Shown here: in pieces, positions 22,555-33,261 of the stretch
Layout of the letters: each line of letters opens with the position of its first letter
How positions within the stretch are numbered: the first letter of the stretch is position 1
Source: Symbiodinium kawagutii
Taxonomy: Eukaryota > Sar > Dinophyceae > Suessiales > Symbiodiniaceae
Direction: 5' to 3'
NCBI GenBank assembly: GCA_009767595.1
Contig: VSDK01018756.1
Coordinates: 50,772-114,771, forward strand
DNA: 64,000 nucleotides
Made by a program: the position numbers and the translations under genes
Notes under the pieces: model-generated
The model's database searches: none
Seen by the model: only the letters and a program-made list of their open reading frames with translations
Told to the model about the DNA's origin: nothing

Positions 22555-22699
22555 CTGGAAACAGTTTCGAGTTGATGCGAGTCGCAAGGAGTCATCCGAT
22601 GTCATCCGTCTATCCTTGACCAACACAGGATTTGCTGCTGCAGCCTCCAACTGAGGAATAAAATCGGAGAGCAAAAGCTTCACCACGTTGGTCCAAGAC
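22555..22699 (-). CDS. exon of the same multi-exon gene, possible GA donor
   Basis: Acceptor CATCGTGTCCCCAG|G. The peptide includes NVVKLLLSDFIPQLEAAAAN and VLVKDRRMTSDDSLRLASTR. The frame stays coding-like up to TTTCCAG|GAACCG, which gives the phase 0 that the next exon needs, but the donor would be GA. A GT donor (GTGTTG|GTCAAG) earlier in the exon also gives phase 0. Confidence 0.6.
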
Positions 22700-22905
22700 C
22701 TGGGGACACGATGGCGAGGCAGGCATCTTCAGTTTTCCATGAGAATGCCGGCTTAGGCTTGGTAAATTATCTTCCAGCTGTTCACATCGTATTAACATGT
22801 ATTAACGACCAACTAGTCTTTGTGAATCGCTGGTAACTGGATATTACTCAAAATCGTGCCCAGGATGTTCACCTCCTATTTTGAGTTTGTCAGCATTGAC
22901 CCAGC

Positions 22906-23060
22906 TCACAGCCAGTCAGCACCAAGCAGCTCTTCCATGTCCAGAGCAGACAGTGTCGCGAAGGTCACTCGCTCCAATGCAGATGATGGCTGCCGGGCCT
23001 TGCCGATGCGAAGGGATGCCCGCAGGGGCCCAAGTTGTGTGAAGGATACCCGTTTTGGAG
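22906..23060 (-). CDS. exon candidate upstream of the same gene
   Basis: Open frame without ATG encoding LRASLRIGKARQPSSALERV and then LDMEELLGADWL to TGA. A GCTGCTTG|GTGCTG donor would bypass the stop and allow joining to the 22.7-kb exon. 5' border not seen. Confidence 0.42.
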
Positions 23061-23305
23061 TCCGATGATCTCACCCTCTATCATCCCAAAAGCTTTAAAG
23101 GGGCTAAAGGTGCACAGCATGAGTCACTTCTATAGAAATCCTCTGGTCGAGTCAGTCTTCCACTTTGCAACTCTCCTCTCCTACAAATGCCCATTGAAAG
23201 GGTGAACACTGATGTGTCTACACATCTACTAATCTACTAGAGTAGTACTACAGAAGAGAACACAAAATTGATGGTTTATGGTGGTTTCTCATTGGCGGGC
23301 TGGCT

Positions 23306-23416
23306 GAGGTTGGTTCAGGTTGGTTCAGGTTGGTTCAGGTTGGTTCAGGTTGGTTCAGGTTGGTTCAGGTTGGTTCAGTTTGGTTCAGGTTGGTTCAGGT
23401 TGGTTCAGGTTGGTTA
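23306..23416. repeat. 10-bp tandem repeat GGTTGGTTCA
   Basis: About eleven head-to-tail copies of GGTTGGTTCA, one with a G-to-T change (near 23380). Confidence 0.95.
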
Positions 23417-23916
23417 TTAAGGAAAATGGCGGTTTCCCAAAGTAACACTTCTGGGGCTTGAGAGCCTCGTGCTCCGTCGCTCTGAGCTCCCCAGCAGTTC
23501 TGCATTCGTGGATTTTGCTGCTTGATAATCCCCTTCCGGATGCCATGTGTTGCTTCCACATCAGTCTCCATGGAACTTGGCAAAAGAAAGCAAATCTACA
23601 CTGCTTGGACTTGCTTCATCTTTCTAGATCTTTTTCGAAACAAATTGTATAGAAGTTGTTCGTGACCGTGAACAAATCTTGAAGAATTACCAGTTGAAGT
23701 TCAGAGATTAGATGTCAACTCCATTGGATCTTAACTCCATTGGATCTTGTTTTGAAGCTTTGCTTATTGGACTTGTCGCAGCCGCCACGGCCTCAATTGC
23801 AATACAGCCATGGCCAAATCTTGCGTTGCAGTGGCCTGAAAATTGTCAAAACAAGGTCCGACAGAGCAATGCAGAGCAGGTGCCCATGCAAAGCATTGCA
23901 AGTATTGTATGTGTAT

Positions 23917-24015
23917 ATATAGATATAGATATAGATATAGATATAGATATAGATATAGATATAGATATAGATATAGATATAGATATAGATATAGATATAG
24001 ATATAGATATAGATA
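23917..24015. repeat. (ATAGAT)n hexanucleotide microsatellite
   Basis: About sixteen pure copies followed by a (TG)n run. It gives artefact frames of alternating Ile-Asp, Tyr-Arg and Ile-Tyr. Confidence 0.97.
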
Positions 24016-24059
24016 TGTGTGTGTGTGTGTCTGTGCGTGTGTGTCAAAGACCGGGTAGG

Positions 24060-24660
24060 AACAGTAAGTAAAACAAGCAATCAGCTCTGATCATGCTCAT
24101 CACAACAACAAGTGCATAATCATAGCTCTACATTAAACCTAGTACAATCTTACATAGCTTTGTAAAGGCTTTATATACTCCAGGTCCATATCTTTAATCC
24201 ATATCTTAGAAATGGATCCAATGAATCTTATGTACGACCCAAGGGGTGCACCTCATGGATCAACAAATTGAAGCAGCAACCCCTGGCGCCGAGGTCCACA
24301 CGGTCCTGTCTGTGACCACAAGGCTGCACTGTCGCACCTGGAACGATAGCAACTTGTTAGTGACATCAGTGAACTTCAACAATGCTCCCTGTAATTTGAG
24401 TAGTTGTCTGGAGTGACATGTTAGTGACATGTTGAGTGCCGTTCCTGAATGGACTTTGAAAGTTTGAGTGCTGGCAAATACAAAACGAACTAAATGTACA
24501 AATAAACAAGCTAACTGACTGACTGACTGCCTGCCTGCCTGGCTGACTCACTCACTCACTGACCAATTAACTGACTGACTAACTAACTAACTGCCTGACT
24601 GACTGACAAAACAACAATCTGTACCCGTGGAAAAACAATGAAAACCACCTGTCCCATCCT
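24060..24660. repeat. intergenic with (CTGA)n-type tract
   Basis: No exon supported. From about 24512 to 24608 the sequence is a degenerate tetranucleotide tract of CTGA, CTGC, CTCA and CTAA units. Confidence 0.7.
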
Positions 24661-24672
24661 GTCCCATAGATG

Positions 24673-24782
24673 TTACAGCCTGGCGAATGAAATCACTTTG
24701 ACACCCAGGGCAACCCATCCCAACGCGGCAGGAGCCTCTTTGTCAATTTCTTGTGCCTCTGCGTTCAATATCTTGCATATGT
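24673..24782 (-). CDS. terminal exon, unknown protein
   Basis: Acceptor GTGGGAGGCTTCAG, then 35 residues to TAA (KILNAEAQEIDKEAPAALGW). A second frame across the acceptor is also open, so moderate confidence. Confidence 0.48.
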
Positions 24783-25139
24783 CTGAAGCCTCCCACAATT
24801 GGAATCGCAGTCAGGCAATCTCGGAGTGTAGACCCCTCGTCCGTTGGAAACGCGCTGAAAATTTGATCTACTAGAAGTCACAGGTCTCTGATCCATGTCA
24901 ATGTCGGAGGACCAGAACCTTATTGAATGATATGTGCAAATATCATGCATCAAATGCAAACCCTAAGTGTGTGCGTGTGTACACGCTTGCCAATCTGTTC
25001 CGTGAGTATTGCAGCATGTCGAGATCCAAGCAGACCTTGATATCATTAGTTGTATCTCGAAGGTTGGATGAACAGTTGGGTTATCGTCACAATCATAACC
25101 ATATTGTTGGATGGATATCACATATATCACCATAAGCAA

Positions 25140-25600
25140 CGACTGTTTGTTCTTGAACCGTTCAAACCAACCGTGAAGAAGTTGGTTGCGAACATCTTTG
25201 GAGTGCGAGGCGCTTCATGACCCACTGCCCCGCAGTGTCAGGTCGTTTTCCAAAGGTTCCCCTGGTTTTCCCTTGACGCTCAAGTCAATAGTTGCCCAAT
25301 CAGCAATCAAGCATCAATTAAGAATGGTCAACATCTGCCAGCTGATGTTTTCTTGAAAGGTTTCCCCCTTGGCTTGGAGACCCAAAAAGTCCCCTTTTAA
25401 ACGATGATCGATTTAAATCTAGCAGGAAACAACCAAGAAACAAAAAATCACCCCAACTCTGGGTCTCAAAGACCCAAAAGAAAGGTACATCTTACATCTT
25501 TGACTTAATGATACGGCCCAAAAGAACAGATGCACATGCATGCACATGTATGCACATGTTGTGTTTATATGCCTTCTGAATCCTTGTGAATCCTTGTGAT
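25140..25600. other. intergenic or intron, no gene seen
   Basis: No supported exon. GCACATGTATGCACATG repeats near 25530-25560. Confidence 0.45.
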
Positions 25601-25602
25601 AC

Positions 25603-25722
25603 CAGTTCTATTCCGTGTCTTGGTCGCTGTCGACCAATTTCTTTTTGTGCCTGCGAAGCTTGACCTTCAAGTCTTTCCAACTGTTGGGAGAGTTCCTTCG
25701 TCATTTTGTCAGACTCTTTGAC
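25603..25722 (-). CDS. coiled-coil exon
   Basis: Acceptor CAAATGTTTGCAG|G, donor GAACTG|GTATCA, 40 codons, phase 0 both ends. The sequence VKESDKMTKELSQQLERLEG with following Q/A/K residues has clear heptad character. Family not recognised. Probably the same gene as 26113-26270. Confidence 0.65.
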
Positions 25723-26112
25723 CTGCAAACATTTGCAAACCATGTCCGGAGACCGCTGAAATACTCAGAATTTGCATACTCAACTAGCTGCTGGGTAACA
25801 AAACATGCAAGCCGTCTATTTTGTTCTAGATCTCATTTTGTGAAAGGGATTCCAACGACCGAATTCCGCACGCAAAGACTCTACGCCAATCTCTAGTCTC
25901 ACGTCAGCGATCCTGCCTGCTGGAAGGCCATGCCATGTTTTGACTCAAAGCTGCGAAGGGTTTTCTCCATTTCCGCCTGAGCAGTATCAAAGGCCTGGTT
26001 ACAAGGTATTTCTTAAAACTGATTGCTTGATGTTGGATATCCTACAAAGGCATCCAGATCTCGCCACCTCTCATCATCAAACCAGGTATATACTGAAACT
26101 AACATGTGTAAC

Positions 26113-26270
26113 CCCCCCAAGCCCCCTCTCAGAATCCACTGATCTTCGCCACATTTCTTGGAGAACTGCGACCGAGTGCGGTGCTAGCGCAGCGGTCACT
26201 TTGTTCAGCCGTTCGTACTCTTTCTGCAACTCTTCCTGGGACCATTTGGTTTCCACCCGGTAGAAAAATC
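26113..26270 (-). CDS. internal exon, helical, unknown protein
   Basis: Acceptor GGTGGCCTTCCAG|G, donor GGGGGG|GTTACA, phase 0 at the end. Peptide FFYRVETKWSQEELQKEYER followed by LNKVTAALAPHSVAVLQEMW. The acceptor region is duplicated (see 26259-26348), and the same frame remains open upstream to 26553, where another exon may lie. Confidence 0.65.
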
Positions 26271-26348
26271 CTGGAAGGCCACCAGTTGGATTCCTAGCAA
26301 CACAGTAGAAAAATCCCAAGGCCACCAGTTGGAATGAGAACTGTAGCT
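26259..26348. repeat. 45-bp tandem duplication over a splice acceptor
   Basis: TAGAAAAATCC...GGCCACCAGTTGGA occurs twice, with TAGAAAAATC at 26261 and 26306 (offset 45). In minus orientation the repeat covers the end of the intron and the first codons of the exon at 26270; the upstream copy has lost the CCAG. Confidence 0.85.
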
Positions 26349-26559
26349 GGGACCTATGAAGCGACTCTGTGAAGTGATGAGGTGAGATCAGTTCCAACAC
26401 AATGGCGATCTGCACGTGAAGCTGTAGTGAAGCAGGATCTGCACCTCCTTTGCTTTGAAGAGCTGCTTGGCTGCCAGCACCTAACACCAAAAGCGGGGCG
26501 TGGCACTGCCCATTTGATATATAAGCGTGGCACTGCCCACTGATCTCACCCATTTACCA

Positions 26560-27640
26560 AGATTTACCAAGGCAGTGGTGGTGATAGTAGGGGTAGCAGT
26601 GGCAGTAGTGAGAACTGATCAACTAAGATCTTTCAAATTGCACTCTGAGACTCCAGCAACTGAGATATACAAAGCGCATCCGCCTCCAGGTCTACGATGC
26701 GCCCATACAGCTCAAAGGATCAAAATCATCACTCCCTCTTAGTCGGTCTGGAAAAAAACATGGATTTGATACGATTTGATGATCATTATGGATGTGTGGG
26801 CACATCAAACATTCGTGGTGACACTGCTGGAAGTCTATGCCCGCAACTGTCGTCAACTAGTGCCACCTACTGCCTGCAACACAGAACGAGTTGGTTGAAA
26901 TGATCTGATCCCGATGTGTTTGGACATTGGAAGTGAAACTGGAGGGTTTTGGGCTTTGAGTCTAGCCTGGAAGATGTTGCTGACCGATTTTGCCTAGCCG
27001 CTGCTGGACAATGAATGCAATGGGATTTCTGCAGGCACAGCAGGAAACAAGAACTTGCAGATACTGCAGAATCCTTTCAATTCCCAAATCACAAAAAATC
27101 ATAGAAATTGGCTTCCAACGTTGAGACGCACTTAATCAGTTGAGGAAAAGGCTGACAAAGGCAGAGGAGGATTCCTTTCTTTGCTTAGATCCAAATGAAT
27201 TTGACGCATGAATAGTGCCAGTAGTCGATGGGATTGGTTCAGGCGCATTTTCCGCCTCAACCGCCCTTGTCCATACCCTTCTGAACACTCATTGACTCAT
27301 TGGTGGCACATGAAAGGATCAGTTGGAGACACAAGTGGTTGATCTAAGGGGGTCATGTGCGGATTACAAACTGCTCACCCAATCTCCAGGCCCATCTGCT
27401 ACCACCACATGTTGAACCAGTATCTAAAAATCCATAGCAGTCATGCAATGGTTGGTGAAACTAAAGTATTTACCATATCATGGTAGAGCATTGTTCAGTA
27501 GTGTTTTACCAACCACAGTGAAAAAAAGGCCGCTGGCCTACAGCAACTTGGGCCATCTGCGATGCCTGGGCAACGACCGTGGGCTATTCATAACTCCTCG
27601 CAGAGCTCAGGTTAGATGGGGTATATTAACGGTGGTACCT
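26560..27640. other. intergenic, no gene seen
   Basis: No supported exon. A GGTGGTGATAGTAGGGGTAG-type run lies at 26575-26612. Confidence 0.5.
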
Positions 27641-27745
27641 GCGAACTATTAACCATCACTACCCATGCCATTTGATAACCATTCTGTATTCTTACCGCAA
27701 CATAATTTGATACCTGTTGCTAATAGGGAAACCACAATGAACAAC

Positions 27746-27919
27746 CCCAGATATATTCGTTGGAACAATGTCTTGCACAGCGTGCGGCATGGCATAAATC
27801 TGGGGTGCTCCCACAGCAGTTGCCATCTTCTGATAGAAATCTGCCTGACACACACGTGCATGGTTGAGAAGGTAGTCAGCAGCTGCAATCGAGTCTTCTA
27901 AGAAAGCTAGAGACACGCG
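27746..27919 (-). CDS. exon of a multi-exon gene, unknown protein
   Basis: Acceptor TTTTTAAGTTGCTGAG, donor ATCTGGG|GTTGTT, 58 codons, phase 0 both ends. Peptide LAFLEDSIAAADYLLNHARV then CQADFYQKMATAVGAPQIYA. It joins in phase to the exon ending at 28003 across an 83-nt intron. Confidence 0.7.
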
Positions 27920-28002
27920 CTCAGCAACTTAAAAACTAAAGCTAGCAAAATGAACTGACTGGCAAGTCTGACATAACAATTCACTGCTTTCAGGGCACTC
28001 AC

Positions 28003-28161
28003 AAAGTGCCACAACATAGCAGACTTGTGGATGCCCTGGGGCCTTGCCTCGGTGTCAGTGGTGCCTGAGCAGTCTGGCTTTGACAGGTGACTTCCCAATC
28101 TACGAGTAGACTGCATTTCCATGCCTTCATTGAGCTCACTAGTGAAGGACGCGTGTGCCAC
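28003..28161 (-). CDS. exon of the same multi-exon gene
   Basis: Acceptor ATCTTTCCACTGCAG|G and a strong donor CACTTT|GTGAGT; exactly 53 codons, phase 0 both ends (ASFTSELNEGMEMQSTRRLG). Unknown family. Confidence 0.7.
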
Positions 28162-28268
28162 CTGCAGTGGAAAGATTGCGGAGTGCACCCCTTTCCATTA
28201 TTCCCTCAGCAGTGTGAAGCCGTGCCTCAAAGTAGGCATTGTCACCCCAGGGTCGAATCCAGACAGGA
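28162..28268 (-). CDS. possible upstream exon, frame conflict
   Basis: A different minus frame encodes WIRPWGDNAYFEARLHTAEG and GIMERGALRNLSTA right up to the acceptor of the next exon, after an AAAATCAG acceptor. It cannot be contiguous with the 28161 exon without a frameshift, because no room for an intron exists. Confidence 0.35.
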
Positions 28269-28451
28269 CTGATTTTAGATCCCAAAGATGGAAACCTCAA
28301 GCAGAGGCACACGCACACAAATTGGGCTTATTTTGCCCCTTAGCATCTCTATTTGCAAAAAAGAAAAACTGTGCAACTTGATGAACTCTGTGTTGCGACC
28401 TGCGAATTTGCGCTAAGCACCAAAAGTGGCTTTTTTTGTTTTGCGTTCGGG

Positions 28452-28547
28452 GCAGTTGCCTCCGAAACCAATCAGGATTCGACGTGGGCTTGTGCAGTTG
28501 AGCTGCCGGTGCAGTTGCCTCCGAAACCAATCAGGATTCGACGTGGG
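28452..28547. repeat. 59-bp tandem duplication
   Basis: The 37-bp word beginning GCAGTTGCCTCCGAAACCAA occurs at 28452 and 28511. Confidence 0.9.
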
Positions 28548-28859
28548 TGACAAACAAATGATGAAGGCCTTGGTGATTGAATGCGGCGAAACTTTGGGAA
28601 ACTATCTATCAAAGTTTCGAAAGAATGTATTCCCTACAATGTATGGCCAGAAACACCGACATGATGACACGTTTGGGCTTCCATGTTTACACGTGTATAC
28701 TGTATATATAAATATATATTACATACAAAGAATTAAAAAGATATGAAGATTACACTGCACAGAGAGTGAAGGAGATTACATGAATGTGCAGAGATTGAAC
28801 CAGATAGACTGCCGAAGATTACACTGCACAGAGGAGAAGGGCTATGTCGCAGCTGAATT

Positions 28860-29062
28860 TCATAAACCTGCCAAAGACCAGTTGTGTCTCAAACTCTGAC
28901 CCTTTCTTAGCACATGTTGACCCTCCAACTTGGTTGTCCAACGGAAAAGACAAGGTTGGGAGACAAAATTACTCTCCGCTGGAATATGTTTGAGTAGAAT
29001 TGTCCGGAAGCCATCTTTTTCAAAGCGGCAATGTGACAAAAACTCAAGTCCTTCACCGTCTA
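28860..29062 (-). CDS. terminal exon, unknown protein
   Basis: Acceptor TTGTAATTTTCCAAG, then 67 codons to TGA, mixed and basic at the end (LEFLSHCRFEKDGFRTILLK; QHVLRKGQSLRHNW). A single clean frame. Confidence 0.62.
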
Positions 29063-29176
29063 CTTGGAAAATTACAAGTGACTGAAGTACGAAACAATAA
29101 AACCATTTCTTGAAGGCAACCAAACAAGCGATCCAAAACGAGCACAATGCATTACATTGTATTCCTTTCCCGCCCC

Positions 29177-29246
29177 TTGCAAAAGGCTAAGCCGCAGCAA
29201 GGGAATTGGAGAACCAAATCCAGTTGCATCCCAAGTCTCAAACCAC
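29177..29246 (-). CDS. exon candidate upstream of 28860-29062
   Basis: Acceptor GTACAGTAGCAG, peptide LPWFETWDATGFGSPIPLLR. The 3' border is not fixed; phase with the next exon does not match using a simple GT donor. Confidence 0.38.
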
Positions 29247-29279
29247 GGCAGTTCTGCTACTGTACTCAGCATAAATCCT

Positions 29280-29490
29280 CCACTAGGTGGGAAGTGGTTA
29301 ATCCCAGCGCTGTATCTACATGAAGTGGTTTAATCCCAGCGCATTGCAACTTTAATGTTCTTGGATCACCTCAACATGTGCGGGGGGCACAGAGAAGCAA
29401 CTAACAACCATTTTGGATCACCTCAAAACTGAAGAGGTTTTTTCTGGAAATTTTGAAGCAATACCTCCCTTACTTGCATTTTGATGCCTC
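29280..29490. other. no gene; short duplicated words
   Basis: GAAGTGGTTTAATCCCAGCG-like words occur twice (29290 and 29322), as do TTTTGGATCACCTCAA-like words (29360 and 29412). Confidence 0.5.
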
Positions 29491-29496
29491 CAGGCT

Positions 29497-29673
29497 CTAC
29501 ACTTGCTCAGGGAAATGTAAAATTGTCCACTTCCCATGGTTCAAACTTACATTCCCGGACACCCCCAAATCGAAACGTCGAGAGTGGTAAGGGCTACAAC
29601 TTGTCCCCCCTCCTGAAAGGCACATAGGAGATTGCGGGATTTTTGAAACCAAGGCTGGGGTGGCACATTTCAG
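29497..29673 (-). CDS. terminal exon, unknown protein
   Basis: Excellent acceptor AATTCACGTTCTGCAG, exactly 59 codons including TAG, phase 0 (KCATPALVSKIPQSPMCLSG; WTILHFPEQV end). Overlapping frames upstream are also open. Confidence 0.52.
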   Translation of the reverse strand: MKCATPALVSKIPQSPMCLSGGGTSCSPYHSRRFDLGVSGNVSLNHGKWTILHFPEQV

Positions 29674-29755
29674 CTGCAGAACGTGAATTGGCAACCAAAC
29701 AAGCGGCTGTAAAGCGGCCAATCACTGACAGTTCTGCGTTCGAACGCCAAAGTGT

Positions 29756-29868
29756 CTAATGTCTCCAACAAAAATTGGTGACTTGGCGACCGAATTCCTG
29801 GAAACCATCTGAGAGACCGGCCAAACGGGTTGCACCGTCGTACTTCATTGGTTTGCCCTCCCCGAAGC
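29756..29868 (-). CDS. exon candidate, unknown
   Basis: Acceptor CATGCTATTCCAG, peptide GFGEGKPMKYDGATRLAGLS then a possible stop TAG at 29756-29758. The donor needed to reach the 29673 exon in phase would be GA (TTTCCAG|GAATTC). Confidence 0.38.
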
Positions 29869-30009
29869 CTGCTGGAATAGCATGAGTCAGTGGCAGCAAT
29901 CCTTGAACAGAAAACATCTTGCGTTTGTGCCAAAACATTGGAAAATGAAAAATGGCCGGGTTGGGCATGAGGATCACGAGGTGTTTCAATATTCTATGGT
30001 GTTTCAATG

Positions 30010-30760
30010 GAGGTCATTGGTGTTTCATTGCTGCTTCGTGGGCGCTTGTGGTTGTGATGAACCCAACAAGCTAAACGTTACATCAGGGGAGCGCCATGTT
30101 ACGTCGATGCCTCGCCGCTTTGGAGCGAGCGTTTTGGGCGCTTGAGTTGCCTCAGCTGCGCTGCGACACGCTTGGGATAAGCACGAAACAGCTCTGTGAA
30201 TGGACCTATGCGCAACAAAAGTTTAATCGACATGCCCGTGCGACATACGGTATATTCTATGTTACATGTGTATATATTGATAAACATGCTTTGACCGAAG
30301 CATGTTTCAGTGCAAATGGGTGCTTTTGTTTCGCGTTTGGGTTTCATGTGGCGCTTCCGTTTCATCAAAACACTCATCAAGTCAGCCATTCCCATCCACA
30401 CCAAACAACCAACTGAAACCAATCCAACATGTGTATGACTGACTTCAAAGTAGAGAATCTTCCAAATTGTTGAGTGGAAAACGCCAGCTAGAAAATGCTA
30501 AAGGATGTCAAAAGGGTTTAGATGGGAAAAGCAAAGGTTGCATGTCAGCCAGCTTCTTGAATTTCTTGACTAGGTCAGCTCATCGCTTAAGGATGAAATA
30601 CAATGCTTCCTCGCTCTTCTAGCTGGACATTGCTGGTCTTTTATGTCATTAGGTTCCCAGACGTCCTCGTTTCCGGAAACAACCTGTTGGAGCTTCTTTG
30701 GCACCTCAATTGAAAACAAATTCTGCCATCGAGTCATCCGTTGTCATCCATCATAGAGTG
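30010..30760. other. intergenic, no clear gene
   Basis: Open frames here are shadows or low quality. No repeat of note. Confidence 0.45.
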
Positions 30761-30805
30761 TCATTGAAACCGTTTCAGATGTACAGGTCTCAGAACACAC
30801 GGCAC

Positions 30806-30939
30806 CTTGATGTGCGTTGCACCACGTACTGCGTCATCAATTTCCTGCACACTCCAGCTGCCACCACTGAGGGTGTCCCATGGACAACAAAGTTGCGGTC
30901 CTCCAAAGCGAGTTCTCCATTGTCGAGGATCAACAAATC
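30806..30939 (-). CDS. exon candidate, unknown
   Basis: Acceptor CGCTTCGGCAG|G, donor CACATCAAG|GTGCCG. Preferred frame reads DLLILDNGELALEDRNFVVH; another frame is also open. Confidence 0.35.
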
Positions 30940-31240
30940 CTGCCGAAGCGTGTGGAGCGTGGTTCAATTGCATCTTCATTATCGTACACAACTTCATTGT
31001 TGCTCCTGTGAGATAGGGCCTAAGCATTGTAGGCCCATCTGACCTGTACCCAATGGATCGAAAAATTGTGGCCGTGCAGCTCTAGTTTGGGAATGGGATT
31101 TGGCAGTGGGCCATGAACAAAATGCCAGGCAAAGGCCCTATACATCCCATTATCATGGTTGCTTGTTGGGCCTTCCCATCTCATCCGTCACAAGCCCGCA
31201 AGAGGATCGTTGGATCAATTCCTCCATGCTCATTCTCCAG

Positions 31241-31410
31241 CAGTTGTGGTTGTTGTCAGCGGTGGTTTGTCACGGCTCACGTCATGGCTTAGCGCTGCAT
31301 CTCAGGGCAGCACTGTCAGTTGTTCGGAACTGCTGGATCTCCTCCAGCAATCCTGGGAGATCCAGCCACTGGGACTTTGGAGAACAGCTGAGCTGGCAAA
31401 GCTGGTAGCT
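31241..31410 (+). CDS. internal exon, unknown protein
   Basis: Acceptor CTCATTCTCCAG, donor GGTAGCT|GTAAGT. Peptide VVVVSGGLSRLTSWLSAASQ then LLDLLQQSWEIQPLGLW. The donor word AGCTGTAAGTTGGC is repeated 57 bases downstream. Confidence 0.5.
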
Positions 31411-31499
31411 GTAAGTTGGCCGAAGCCAAAAGGTCCCTGTTGTTGCTATCTTGTTGAATCAACAGCTGTAAGTTGGCTGGTCAGAAACCAGCTTTTTTG

Positions 31500-32070
31500 A
31501 AGTTTCAAGAATTCTGAACCATGGCCAAATGACGAGCTCTGATAAGCCCATCATCCAGAAATATATCAATGATCTCAAAAACACAGAAAACGTGTAACCG
31601 ATTTGAGAAGATTACACTGATTTAGACCATGAAAACCCAAGTGTTTTACATGCCATTCTCTACAAAAGGCTATGATATCAAAAAACTGGTAAATAGTTTT
31701 GTGAAGTCACTTGGCTCATATTTTGGGGTATCCTGAAGTATCAGGATTCTGTCGAAAGTGAAGAAGCAACCTTTCAGCCAAACGAAACCGTGCCTCTTTT
31801 AGATCTTGTTCGATTCTCCGATTTTTACTCCACCCCCAACAAAATCTTTCAGTAGCGCGGAATTACTTACTCCAACCTCTATATACCGAGAAACATACGC
31901 AGAGTCAACTGCCATTAAGTGGCATAGAAAGGAGTTGCAGGGACTGAAAAAATACGACAAAGGCGTGCCCTATCATCTTGTCCCGTCCCTTGTTAGAAAC
32001 GATCGGCCCGGTCGGCCAGCAGCACTTATGGAAGAGCTGGCAGCTGAGCGTTCTGGAATCCCGTGCTGAG
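31500..32070. other. intergenic or intron, no gene seen
   Basis: No supported exon on either strand; AT-leaning around 31550-31700. Confidence 0.45.
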
Positions 32071-32081
32071 GTGAGGCTTAC

Positions 32082-32248
32082 CGTTTGGAACTTTGGTTGA
32101 GGGATGTCTTTAGGAACGTTGGGTCTCTAAAGCAAAGCGCTGATCTTTTTGCCTCTGGCCGAAAGTAAACTTTTGGGGCCGTTCCAAGAACTAGGTGCGC
32201 CGGTTTGATGCATCGCGGGTTTGTTAATTTCAGTTGTATCTCATCACG
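32082..32248 (-). CDS. internal exon, unknown protein
   Basis: Acceptor ACTTGCTTTGCTACAG and donor CCAAACG|GTAAGC, both good. 55 codons plus two bases, basic (RDEIQLKLTNPRCIKPAHLV; KVYFRPEAKRSALCF). No family recognised. Confidence 0.58.
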
Positions 32249-32259
32249 CTGTAGCAAAG

Positions 32260-33250
32260 CAAGTATTGGCAACAACCTTTAAGATCCGTTAGGATATGCT
32301 AGGATCCTCCTGGGATAGAAAGGGTCAGTGGCTATGGAAGCAGAAATGGTGATGGAGTTTCGCTTTGCGCCCCCAAATGTATTCTTGTTGCAATGCTGCC
32401 CTTTCAAAAGCGAAAATGAAGCACAAAAAGCGCGTTCGCACGACCAGGCAAGAAGGACTGCATGGCCCTGCATGGCATAGCTGGGATGAAGGAATTAGCA
32501 CATCCCAGTGAAGCCGTGAAGCCTAAAGCTCATTGAAATTCATTGAAGTTTCGAACCGATCCATTGAATTCATTGTAATCCAATCTTTAAATTGAATCCA
32601 AGCTTTGAACTCTGGACTTGTGCAATCTTCGATTTGGATGTCATTGAAGCTTTGAATCCATCCAACAGCTTCCTCAGCTTCGCACGTGGCACATCTTCTG
32701 TGCATCTTTGCAGCTGAGCTCCGACCAAATGGCAGGCCAGCTGAGCACCTTGGTGGCCATCTGCTGTGAAAATACATCTGCCTCTTGAACCCAAATTGGA
32801 TAAGTATGCTTGAATGATGATTGATTAGTGGTGGACTAATGGTTGATTAGTTCAACGTACATGTACTATGACAAAGCGTGCTGGCACAAGCTGCAAATGA
32901 TGCAAACAGATTTTTTTCGGATACGCTGCGAGCAAAAAAAATGCCATGAGCGAAAACATTGGTCAGCCTGGTGGCCGACAGGATACTCTCAAGGCGGCCA
33001 TCCCCGTTGTAACCTGTACTTCCATATAATCTACATCAATCTCCTGTATCACTGGCGTATCACTAGCGTATCACTGGTGTGACATCGATCTGTAGAAGTC
33101 ACCAGGTGCCCAACAGGTTGCACGACCACTTCCAGGAACTCCAAGGATGCAAACTCCAGCAGGGGCGCAGGGAGTGGCCTTGGCACAGGCAACACTGGTG
33201 CTGCCAAGACCTGTGGGTCAAAGCCTGCACCAAAATGATCACATGGTCAT
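32260..33250. other. intergenic, no gene seen
   Basis: No supported exon. Short ATTCATTGAA words repeat around 32530-32580. Confidence 0.45.
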
Positions 33251-33261
33251 CACATGTGTTT

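Noticed and set aside
23306-23416. Internal telomere repeat
   Set aside because: The unit GGTTGGTTCA is not a known telomere repeat and the array is internal and short.
23712-24080. Frames with Ile-Asp, Tyr-Arg and Ile-Tyr runs
   Set aside because: Translation of the ATAGAT microsatellite.
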